Source: JAVBKA01 sp031546715
GTDB taxonomy: Bacteria > Bacillota > Clostridia > Oscillospirales > UBA929
NCBI GenBank assembly: GCA_031546715.1
Contig: JAVBKA010000078.1
Span: 1-11,593, forward strand
Length of the DNA stretch: 11,593 nucleotides
Direction of reading: 5' to 3'
Below, piece by piece: positions 5,387 through 11,422 of this stretch; position 1 is the first letter of the stretch, and each line of letters starts with the position of its first letter. The notes beneath the pieces were generated by a model. It was given only the letters and a program-made list of their open reading frames with translations. It made no database searches and had not been told where the DNA came from. Position numbers and translations under genes: made by a program.

Positions 5387-6322
5387 GTGCCAGATAATAA
5401 TAACAGAGGCAATCATAACAACGATAAACCTTCTCGTGAAGGTAGTAGAGTTATGAACATGCTCGAAAAAATGGGCTACATGCGAAAAATAGATCACGAG
5501 GAAGCGCCGAAAGAAGAACCACCTTCAACCTCCTACACTGTCGGGGGTGACGGCTTAAGTACAATGCCGGTAGAGTTCGGCAGCATTGACGAGGTTTCTT
5601 CTCTTGACCTAGAACCCTCTTACGAAGAAGATGAAGCTCCTGCCTTATCTTCTAATATCGAAGAGGATATATATGATTCTGCCCCGCCAGATTTTTCGCA
5701 GAATTCAGATATATCTGTTACTGAAATGACTTCTGAAGAACTTCCTGAAATGAATACAAATACTGTTGGGCAGAATAATAATCCTGAGGCTGTGTATAAT
5801 TTATATCAGCAACAACAGCAGCAAAAGCATAATCCAGTATCACGCACCTTTGAAAACGCCACCTATGCCACGAAAAGTCACTCAAACTCCATCGATTTAC
5901 CCGACACAGACAAATACTTGGATATCCATCAGTTATACGAGCGTTTTCAGCTAAGAAGCTCAGGAACTGATACTATATACTTAGTTGAGGAGTATATGTC
6001 AACCCTCCCCAACAATCTTCCTCCTGAAATGAAGCGTTCAATCGTAATGAAAATCATTTCCTCTTCTGGCTTTGATTTTGACGTTCTTTTGAATGACGGT
6101 ATCGACCGTGTTACTAAGCTAAACCAATATTCAGCAGCCTTTACAGAAAACACCGAACGCATTGTCGCTGAGTACAATCAGCAGATTGACGGTCTTAGAA
6201 CACAAATTGAGCAGTTGAAGGGTCTTATTGCAGCTCGAAAGAATCTTCATAAAACCCAGTTCCTCGCATTAGAAATTGAAGCACAAAGACTAAAAGAGGT
6301 TTTAGATTTTATAACAAAGTAG
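5387..6322 (+). CDS. Acidic Gln-rich protein with C-terminal coiled coil, unknown function
   Basis: The product is 311 aa. GTG at 5387 is chosen because AAAGGAG (5372-5378) lies 8 nt upstream; the earlier GTG at 5378 overlaps that site. Residues 1-30 are polar with a short basic helix (MLEKMGYMRK). Residues 38-125 are strongly acidic and low in complexity, and a glutamine run lies at 141-146. A globular part begins near 175 (DKYLDIHQLYERFQL, EEYMSTLPNNLPPEMKRSIV, ISSSGFDFDVLLNDGIDRV). A probable coiled coil covers 255-308 (EYNQQIDGLRTQIEQLKGLI, then a heptad-like LALEIEAQRLKEVLDFI). There is no signal peptide or membrane helix, so it is likely cytosolic or envelope-associated by partners. I do not recognise the family. 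It sits between a zinc-ribbon membrane protein and an OmpA-like membrane protein, which hints at an envelope or division-linked scaffold; this is inference only. Confidence 0.7.
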   Translation: MPDNNNRGNHNNDKPSREGSRVMNMLEKMGYMRKIDHEEAPKEEPPSTSYTVGGDGLSTMPVEFGSIDEVSSLDLEPSYEEDEAPALSSNIEEDIYDSAPPDFSQNSDISVTEMTSEELPEMNTNTVGQNNNPEAVYNLYQQQQQQKHNPVSRTFENATYATKSHSNSIDLPDTDKYLDIHQLYERFQLRSSGTDTIYLVEEYMSTLPNNLPPEMKRSIVMKIISSSGFDFDVLLNDGIDRVTKLNQYSAAFTENTERIVAEYNQQIDGLRTQIEQLKGLIAARKNLHKTQFLALEIEAQRLKEVLDFITK

Positions 6323-6326
6323 AAGA

Positions 6327-6360
6327 TGCTGATTGTTACGGTAGAGCCATCAAATCAGCA
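6327..6360 (+). terminator. Weak intercistronic hairpin
   Basis: TGCTGATT (6327-6334) pairs perfectly with AATCAGCA (6353-6360) around an 18-nt loop, 4 nt after the coiled-coil stop, and is followed by AGTAGCTTTTTCATTT. It may be a partial terminator or processing site. No convincing promoter was found between it and the next gene, so read-through is likely. Confidence 0.4.
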
Positions 6361-6416
6361 AGTAGCTTTTTCATTTAAGTCTGACTTTTAAGAATTGTCA
6401 CGGAAGGTATGATGGT

Positions 6417-7073
6417 TTGCGTAATTATGAATTAACACGGAAAGGCAAGCGCGCAGTTGCTCTTCTTGTTGCATTTCTGGTGCTGCTTGAACTATTCTTA
6501 ATTATCAACGCTGTCAGAGGTCAAAAAAAAGGCAATGAATCCGCCTCACCTTCTCCCGCCATTTCAACAGGCGGTTCACCGTCACTTACAGAAAGCCCCT
6601 CCCCTTCTGATAATCCTGCCGAAAGCCCCTCAGAAAGCTCACCAGACGCGCCCAGCGAGTCTACTAGCGAGGCTCCCAGCAGTCCAGAGATTGAAAGTCC
6701 TGCGGTCAGTGAATCTCCGTCTGAGGCAAGTCTTCCCAGCCCTGACAATCGTGATACTGTTTATAATCAGAAGCTGGTTGTGGAATTTGAGCTTGACAAA
6801 TCCGAGGTCGATTCCGCCGAAGCCTTTCAATCAGAGCTTAAAGCTTTCTTGCCGAAGGATTTAGTTGACTTCGCAGCGTATAGTATAATTGTAGAAGGCA
6901 TTTCCTCAAGCAGCGAAGATGCGATTCTCGCCCCGGATAGAGCCTACTATGTTTCGGAAGCCTTGCAAAAGCTTGGCGTCCCGAAGGAACAGCTTATTAT
7001 TATGACGGCAAGCGGCGAAAATGACGCAGTTTCGTCTGTTGAGCTATCGTATTTGCCAATCGGCAGTAAGTAA
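6417..7073 (+). CDS. Membrane-anchored protein with Ser/Pro-rich stalk and OmpA-like domain
   Basis: The product is 218 aa. TTG at 6417 is the start: GGAAGG (6402-6407) lies 9 nt upstream, and the nearby ATG at 6412 in another frame stops at once. A positively charged N-terminus (RNYELTRKGKR) precedes one membrane helix at 12-33, giving an N-in anchor. Residues 38-112 are a Ser/Pro/Glu stalk of the kind that spans a cell wall. Residues 118-213 resemble an OmpA/MotB C-terminal domain: strand VVEFELDKSEVD, a helix, IIVEGISSSSED in the place of the 'veGhtD' strand, PDRAYYVSEALQKLGVPKEQ (174-192) in the place of 'LSxxRAxaVxxxL', and LIIMTASGE. The Arg of DRA is kept, but the peptidoglycan-contacting Asp of TD is not obvious, so binding may differ. 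It probably shares a transcript with the coiled-coil gene. Confidence 0.7.
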   Translation: MRNYELTRKGKRAVALLVAFLVLLELFLIINAVRGQKKGNESASPSPAISTGGSPSLTESPSPSDNPAESPSESSPDAPSESTSEAPSSPEIESPAVSESPSEASLPSPDNRDTVYNQKLVVEFELDKSEVDSAEAFQSELKAFLPKDLVDFAAYSIIVEGISSSSEDAILAPDRAYYVSEALQKLGVPKEQLIIMTASGENDAVSSVELSYLPIGSK

Positions 7074-7101
7074 AGTGATTTAGTTGCATTATCATGCTCC
7101 C

Positions 7102-7218
7102 TTAACTCTGTCGCTCCGGCATTCATCAATGCCTCGGGAGGCATTGATGAATGCCGGAGCTTTTCGTGAAAATATGCAAGCATACTCATATGCAAGCATA
7201 TTTTCACTACCGAGTTAA
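7102..7218. repeat. Compound inverted-repeat element, three-way-junction-like
   Basis: TTAACTC (7102-7108) and GAGTTAA (7212-7218) enclose two adjacent hairpins. The first (7113-7160) is a perfect 23-bp GC-rich inverted repeat with almost no loop. The second (7166-7207) is AT-rich with 12-bp perfect arms GTGAAAATATGC / GCATATTTTCAC and an inner duplicated block ATATGCAAGCATA. As RNA it would form a three-way junction. It starts 29 nt after the OmpA-like gene. Possible identities are a tandem terminator, a MITE-like insertion, or a structured RNA. Confidence 0.5.
7113..7164 (+). terminator. Terminator of the OmpA-like gene
   Basis: Arms 7113-7135 and 7138-7160 are perfectly complementary (GCTCCGGCATTC at the base) and the right arm runs into TTTT. 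A stem this long with a minimal loop 40 nt after a stop codon fits a terminator, though the T-run is short. Confidence 0.6.
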
Positions 7219-7279
7219 TCCGCACTTACTTAAATACTAGTTAGCTGACGCATGAAAGTGTTATTGCTGAAAACTGTTA

Positions 7280-7348
7280 GGGCTTGCCCTCATCAGCCCG
7301 AAAAGGCAAACATGCCGATTTGGGTCATTGAGGTCGGGCTCTTTTCTT
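7280..7348 (+). promoter_or_regulatory. Attenuator-like leader with alternative hairpins
   Basis: AGCCCGA (7295-7301) pairs with TCGGGCT (7334-7340), followed by CTTTTCTT: a terminator shape. Inside lies a small GGCA-AACA-TGCC hairpin (7305-7316). The same AGCCC can instead pair with GGGCT (7280-7284), which would disrupt the terminator. The layout suggests an attenuator for the hydratase operon that starts 70 nt downstream. No riboswitch class was recognised and no clear promoter was found upstream. Confidence 0.4.
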
Positions 7349-7377
7349 ATATCCTAGCATATTATTTTATTAATCAA

Positions 7378-7404
7378 TTATTCATGTACTATTATTCATG
7401 TACT
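7378..7404 (+). repeat. Tandem 13-bp direct repeat at the hydratase start
   Basis: TTATTCATGTACT occurs at 7378-7390 and 7392-7404 with one A between, a 14-bp period. The second copy abuts the ribosome binding site TTTGGAGGT (7404-7412). It may be a regulator site or a simple duplication. Confidence 0.6.
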
Positions 7405-7417
7405 TTGGAGGTAACGT

Positions 7418-9559
7418 ATGATTACAATTCACGGCAAGCCCATGACCTTAGTTAATTCTGCCCTTGCACCATTTACAGGCACCGTTGAGGAGCATTTACA
7501 GGCTAAGAAGAAAACTATGGCGTGGTCAATACTCGAAGCGCATAATATTGGCGAAAACAAGGGCGAGAATTTCTCAATCCGTTTTGATGCTATGGCTTCC
7601 CATGATATTACATATGTGGGAATCATTCAAACTGCCCGTGCAAGCGGACTGAAATCGTTCCCCGTCCCCTATGTTATGACCAATTGTCATAATAGTCTTT
7701 GCGCCGTGGGCGGTACAATTAACGAAGACGACCACGCATTTGGTCTTTCAGCTGCAAAAAAGTACGGCGGTGAGTACGTTCCTTCCCATTTAGCGGTTAT
7801 CCATCAGTACATGCGTGAACGTTATGCAGGCGGCAGACGCATGATTCTCGCCTCAGACAGTCACACTCGTTATGGCGCATACGGTACACTTGCCATCGGA
7901 GAAGGCGGTCCAGAGCTTGTAAAGCAGTTGCTAAGCCGTCCTTACGAACTTTCTGCACCGAGAATAGTTGCAATTGAGCTGGTCGGCACACCAAAGTCAG
8001 GCGTTGGTCCTCAGGATATTGCCTTGAGCTTAATCGGAGCTACGTTTAAAAATGGATTTTTGAAGAATACTATATTAGAGTTCGTGGGCAGCGGCATTGC
8101 CAATCTTTCAATGGACTTCCGCAACGGTATAGACGTTATGACCACTGAAACCGCATGTCTTTCCTCTGTTTGGACGACAGACGAAGTTGTCCGTTCAGAG
8201 CTTCGCCGTTTTGGTCGTGAGGACGCTTTTGCGGCAATACAGCCAGATGCGGGCGCAGTGTATGACGACGCTATTACCCTAGACTTGTCCAAAGTAAAAC
8301 CAACCATCGCACTCCCCTTTCACCCTAGTAACACCTTTACTATTGACAATTTTTTGGCGAATGCCGCTGACATTCTTCGCAGCATTGAGAAGGAAGCGTT
8401 GAAGCAATGGGGTATAACCTCAAGTCTGACCAGCTTGGTTAGCGGTAAGACAGTTCGCGTAAATCAAGGCGTTGTTGCAGGCTGTTCAGGAGGTTTAGCT
8501 CAGAATCTGCGGGCAATGAAGAGTATTTTAGGTGGCAAATCTATCGGAGCAGACGATTTTACGCTTTCCGTCTATCCAGCGTCACAGCCTATGATGCTTG
8601 AGCTTACAAGAGACGGCACATTGGCAGATTTAATGACCAGTGGTGCGACTATACGAAGTGCCTTTTGCGGTCCATGCTTCGGCGCAGGTGACGTACCCTT
8701 TAGCGGAGGTTTTTCTGTCAGACATACCACTCGAAACTTCCCAAATAGAGAAGGCAGCAAGCCAGCCAATAATCAAACTGCCTATGTGGCTCTCATGGAT
8801 GCTCGTTCAATCGCAGCTACAGCGGCTTACGGCGGCGTCCTAACGTCAGCAGAGGGTTACGAAGGCTTTGCAGAGCCTGCAAGCTCTTCGACATTTGACA
8901 GTTCTCCATATTCTGCCAGAGTTTATAACGGCATAAATAAGCCCGACCCGCAAGCAGAGCTTCGTTTTGGTCCAAATATTACAGATTGGCCTGAGATTCC
9001 AACCCTGCCGGAAGATTTAACAATAACTGTCACCTCCGCAATTTATGACCCAGTCACCACCACCGATGAGCTGATACCTTCCGGCGACGCATCATCATAT
9101 CGTTCAAACCCTATGAAGCTTGCAGAAATGACGCTTTCACGGAAAGACCCTGAATATGTGTCCAGATGCAAAGCCTTGGGCTTTGGCAGCGTAGTCTGTG
9201 CCATAAAACCCGGCGACGGCTCTGCCCGTGAGCAGGCGGCGTCTTGTCAGCGTGTTTTAGGCGGTGTTGCAAACATTGCCGTTGAATATGCTACAAAGCG
9301 TTACCGCTCAAATCTCATTAACTGGGGAATGCTCCCATTTACCCTTGAAAGCCTTGCGTCAGACCATCCAGAAGTTGGCGACACGTATGAAATAGCATCC
9401 GTCCGCTCACTATTACTAAGCGGCGCAGAAGATTTTCCTGCGATATGGTGTCATCAAGGCGTGAAAAAGCAGGTTATCTTAAAGCTCCCCTCACTGTCAG
9501 TGGAAGACAGAGATATTATTGCAGCAGGATGTTTAATGAACTATTATGCAGGAAAGTAA
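7418..9559 (+). CDS. Aconitase-superfamily hydratase (YbhJ-like)
   Basis: The product is 713 aa. ATG at 7418 follows GGAGGT (7407-7412) at 5 nt. It has the full aconitase layout. SDSHTRYGAYG (147-157) matches the substrate-site 'DSHT..GA.G' motif. The three [4Fe-4S] ligands are C356 (VAGCSGG) and C417/C420 (FCGPC). TTRNFPNREGS (437-447) matches the 'NRNF.gR' signature. A C-terminal swivel domain contains YRSNLINWGMLPF, like 'RSNL...GvLPL'. These enzymes dehydrate and rehydrate tri- or dicarboxylic acids. The usual SCTNS around the first ligand is GCSGG, so the substrate is probably not plain citrate; the closest type I know is the uncharacterised YbhJ hydratase group rather than AcnA or LeuC. 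Only 8 nt separate it from the CHR transporter pair, so it is co-transcribed with them, which suggests the transporters handle its substrate or product. Confidence 0.8.
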   Translation: MITIHGKPMTLVNSALAPFTGTVEEHLQAKKKTMAWSILEAHNIGENKGENFSIRFDAMASHDITYVGIIQTARASGLKSFPVPYVMTNCHNSLCAVGGTINEDDHAFGLSAAKKYGGEYVPSHLAVIHQYMRERYAGGRRMILASDSHTRYGAYGTLAIGEGGPELVKQLLSRPYELSAPRIVAIELVGTPKSGVGPQDIALSLIGATFKNGFLKNTILEFVGSGIANLSMDFRNGIDVMTTETACLSSVWTTDEVVRSELRRFGREDAFAAIQPDAGAVYDDAITLDLSKVKPTIALPFHPSNTFTIDNFLANAADILRSIEKEALKQWGITSSLTSLVSGKTVRVNQGVVAGCSGGLAQNLRAMKSILGGKSIGADDFTLSVYPASQPMMLELTRDGTLADLMTSGATIRSAFCGPCFGAGDVPFSGGFSVRHTTRNFPNREGSKPANNQTAYVALMDARSIAATAAYGGVLTSAEGYEGFAEPASSSTFDSSPYSARVYNGINKPDPQAELRFGPNITDWPEIPTLPEDLTITVTSAIYDPVTTTDELIPSGDASSYRSNPMKLAEMTLSRKDPEYVSRCKALGFGSVVCAIKPGDGSAREQAASCQRVLGGVANIAVEYATKRYRSNLINWGMLPFTLESLASDHPEVGDTYEIASVRSLLLSGAEDFPAIWCHQGVKKQVILKLPSLSVEDRDIIAAGCLMNYYAGK

Positions 9560-9567
9560 GCGTTTGA

Positions 9568-10116
9568 ATGAAGTATTTAAGAGTTTTTCTAATAATGTTT
9601 CGTATTGGCTCTTTCACCTTTGGCGGAGGACTTGCAATGCTCCCCCAAATGACAAAGGAATTTGTTGAAAAATATAAATGGATTGAAAAAGACGAAATTG
9701 TAGACCTGTTTGCCGTGGCACAAACGCTCCCCGGAGTAATTGCGATTAACGCATGTGTGTTAATCGGGTACAAACTCGGTAAAGTGCCAATGGCAATTGT
9801 TGCGGCTTTAGGCGTTATTCTGCCGTCTTTTATCGTGCTAATTTTTGTTGCACTTAGCTATGATTGGTTGCTCCAAAGCACTGTCTGGCAAGGCGCAATG
9901 CGCGGAATTCGAGCCTGTGTAGTCGGTTTACTGCTCAACACGGCAATAAAACTGCGTAAATCCTCGCTAAATAGTCCGATTACTTGGATAATCGCCGCGG
10001 CTTCTATATTCATATGCTTGTTTACACAAATTAATCTTATATGGCTTATTATCGCAGGCGGTATAATTGGACTGATTTGTCAGCTCTTCAAAAATCGAAA
10101 GGAGCTGAATAAATGA
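9568..10116 (+). CDS. chrA: CHR family (chromate-type) transporter, short form, first subunit
   Basis: The product is 182 aa, the usual size of a half-length CHR protein. ATG at 9568 has AGGAAAG (9550-9556) upstream, within the end of the hydratase gene. It has the family motif FGGGLAMLP (18-26), then QTLPGVIAINACVLIGYKLG (52-71), and about five to six hydrophobic helices. Short CHR proteins are made as pairs that assemble into one transporter in the cytoplasmic membrane, with the two members in opposite topology. Known members export chromate, but many anaerobes carrying them meet no chromate, so the natural substrate is open. It overlaps the next gene by ATGA at 10113-10116, implying coupled translation. 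Confidence 0.88.
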   Translation: MKYLRVFLIMFRIGSFTFGGGLAMLPQMTKEFVEKYKWIEKDEIVDLFAVAQTLPGVIAINACVLIGYKLGKVPMAIVAALGVILPSFIVLIFVALSYDWLLQSTVWQGAMRGIRACVVGLLLNTAIKLRKSSLNSPITWIIAAASIFICLFTQINLIWLIIAGGIIGLICQLFKNRKELNK

Positions 10117-10655
10117 GCTATTTGAATTTGTTTTGGGTATTTTTCAAGCTTGGATTGTTTACAATCGGCGGCGGTTACGCAATTGTACCCTTGCTTAAAA
10201 ACGAACTGCTAAACGCAGGTTTTATGACCCTTAGTGAAACTGTGGACATGGTTGCAATCTCTCAAATGACCCCAGGTCCTTTGGCGATAAACGCTGCAAC
10301 CTTCGCCGGTATGCGCCTCCACGGATTACTCGGAGCGACCGTGGCAACTGTCGCAGTATCGCTCCCCTGCGTTATAATAACAATTGTCGTTGCGAAATTC
10401 TTTTTTGCGTATAATAATAACAGAAATGTTCAAGGCACATTGGCAGGTATTCGACCAGTAATTATGTCGCTAATTTTAGTATCAGCCTTGACAATTGGTC
10501 AAGAAACTATATTTCACGACTTTACCGCATCACCTGACTGGTTTTCATTAGTTATTGCCATCGCAGTATTTGCGGTGTCTCTTACAGTTAAAAAAGCATC
10601 GCCAATTTTGCTAATAATTATTTCTGGTGTTTTCGGTGCGATTTTTTTACGATAA
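10113..10655 (+). CDS. chrA: CHR family (chromate-type) transporter, short form, second subunit
   Basis: The product is 180 aa. ATG at 10113 overlaps the stop of the first subunit by 4 bp and has AAAGGAG a few nt upstream. The same two signatures recur: IGGGYAIVP (18-26) and QMTPGPLAINAATFAG (51-66). It aligns with its neighbour over the full length, as expected of tandem short-form CHR pairs arising by duplication. It is the last gene of the unit starting at 7418: a new near-consensus promoter starts 4 nt after its stop. Chromate resistance itself is not shown by the sequence. Confidence 0.88.
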   Translation: MSYLNLFWVFFKLGLFTIGGGYAIVPLLKNELLNAGFMTLSETVDMVAISQMTPGPLAINAATFAGMRLHGLLGATVATVAVSLPCVIITIVVAKFFFAYNNNRNVQGTLAGIRPVIMSLILVSALTIGQETIFHDFTASPDWFSLVIAIAVFAVSLTVKKASPILLIIISGVFGAIFLR

Positions 10656-10658
10656 GTA

Positions 10659-10687
10659 TTGACTTTCGTCAAAGTCCATGCTATAAT
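10659..10687 (+). promoter_or_regulatory. Promoter of secG with inverted repeat in the spacer
   Basis: TTGACT (10659-10664), 17 bp and TATAAT (10682-10687) match the sigma-A consensus at 11 of 12 positions. GACTTT-CGTC-AAAGTC (10661-10676) is a perfect inverted repeat covering most of the -35 box and part of the spacer, so a repressor site is possible. Confidence 0.75.
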
Positions 10688-10745
10688 TCGCAAGCATGGT
10701 TTATCAATAGTGATGAGCTTTGTTGAAAAGTAAAGGGTGTTGTAG

Positions 10746-10985
10746 ATGAGTGTTCCAGTAATTATTCTTGCTTCATTTCAAATATTAGCTGCACTGTTTC
10801 TAATTGCAGTTGTTCTCTTACAGTCTGGTAAAAGGTCTGGTCTTTCAGGCGCAATCGCAGGAGCTGCTGATACCTTCCTTAGCAAAAACAAAGCTAAGAC
10901 ATTGGATGCCAAGCTTGCAAAAATGACTAAATGGGTCGCAGTCGGCTTCATCGTTGTAACTCTTTCGCTGCACATTTTTGAGTAG
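10746..10985 (+). CDS. secG: SecG, protein translocase subunit
   Basis: The product is 79 aa, normal for SecG of Bacillota. ATG at 10746 follows AAAGGGTG (10732-10739). There are two membrane helices, about 4-25 (IILASFQILAALFLIAVVLL) and 62-78 (KWVAVGFIVVTLSLHIF). Between them lies the family hallmark LLQSGKRSGLSGAIAGAADT (24-43), with the conserved LQ and the Gly-rich loop, then a Lys-rich stretch. SecG joins SecY and SecE in the preprotein channel and aids SecA-driven cycling. In many Bacillota secG precedes rnr and smpB; here a tRNA gene follows instead. Confidence 0.92.
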   Translation: MSVPVIILASFQILAALFLIAVVLLQSGKRSGLSGAIAGAADTFLSKNKAKTLDAKLAKMTKWVAVGFIVVTLSLHIFE

Positions 10986-11111
10986 TATTTTGCTTTTGGA
11001 ACAGACTTCGAGTTAGTTTCAAATGCGTAAGACCTTGATTTCTCGCATCTAGCGACTCTCTCTCAACTAAATAATTGCTATGTCTGCCATTAATGTCTGT
11101 CATTTTTCCGA

Positions 11112-11140
11112 TTGTATTTTCGTGGAAATTAGTGGATATT
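11112..11140 (+). promoter_or_regulatory. Candidate promoter of tRNA-Ser
   Basis: TTGTAT (11112-11117), 17 bp and GATATT (11135-11140) place a start near 11147, about 10 nt before the mature tRNA. The match is moderate. The rest of the stretch after secG (10986-11111) holds nothing else I can support. Confidence 0.4.
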
Positions 11141-11156
11141 AGGCTAACATATATAC

Positions 11157-11245
11157 GGAGGCGTATCGAAGCGGTCATAACGAGGCAGTCTTGAAAACTG
11201 TTTGACGGCAACGTCACGGGAGTTCGAATCTCTCCGCCTCCGCCA
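11157..11245 (+). tRNA. tRNA-Ser (anticodon UGA)
   Basis: The acceptor stem GGAGGCG (11157-11163) pairs with CGCCTCC (11235-11241), followed by discriminator G and encoded CCA (11243-11245). The anticodon arm GCAGT-CTTGAAA-ACTGT gives anticodon TGA at 11192-11194, reading UCA and other UCN codons. A long variable arm (TTGACGGCAACGTCA) and the T arm GGGAGTTCGAATCTCTC complete a class II serine tRNA. Confidence 0.95.
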
Positions 11246-11250
11246 GAGCG

Positions 11251-11299
11251 AACTAATCCGAACCCCTTCTTCTTAATCGGAGAGGCGTTCGGATTAGTT
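11251..11299 (+). terminator. Long-loop hairpin after tRNA-Ser
   Basis: AACTAATCCGAAC (11251-11263) and GTTCGGATTAGTT (11287-11299) are perfectly complementary over 13 bp with a 23-nt loop. It starts 6 nt after CCA. The following ATTTACTTT is only moderately T-rich, so it may guide 3' processing or be the first of two tandem terminators. Confidence 0.5.
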
Positions 11300-11330
11300 A
11301 TTTACTTTACGTAGTACAAGATACTGATTG

Positions 11331-11356
11331 GGAACGGTGAGAATCGTTCCTTTTTT
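11331..11356 (+). terminator. Rho-independent terminator
   Basis: GGAACGGT (11331-11338), loop GAGA and ATCGTTCC (11343-11350), 8 bp with one G-U, run into T6. It closes the tRNA-Ser transcript. Confidence 0.85.
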
Positions 11357-11387
11357 GTTTTAGCAAGGCAACGTGCTGAGAAATATG

Positions 11388-11416
11388 TTGATTTATAAGG
11401 TTTGCTTAGGTATAAT
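11388..11416 (+). promoter_or_regulatory. Promoter for a gene beyond the right edge
   Basis: TTGATT (11388-11393), 17 bp and a perfect TATAAT (11411-11416) give a good sigma-A promoter, with a start near 11423. Confidence 0.65.
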
Positions 11417-11422
11417 GTAACT

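Noticed and set aside
6521..6748. Minus-strand Ser/Gly/Leu-rich frame within the OmpA-like gene
   Set aside because: It is the mirror of the repetitive Ser/Pro stalk codons and has no start signal.
7252..7455. A 67-aa plus-strand reading frame before the hydratase gene
   Set aside because: It runs through the attenuator-like hairpin and the direct repeat, overlaps the hydratase start, lacks a ribosome binding site and has no protein-like pattern in its second half.
10948..11217. An 89-aa minus-strand frame
   Set aside because: It covers the antisense of tRNA-Ser and the end of secG; no ribosome binding site or family signature.
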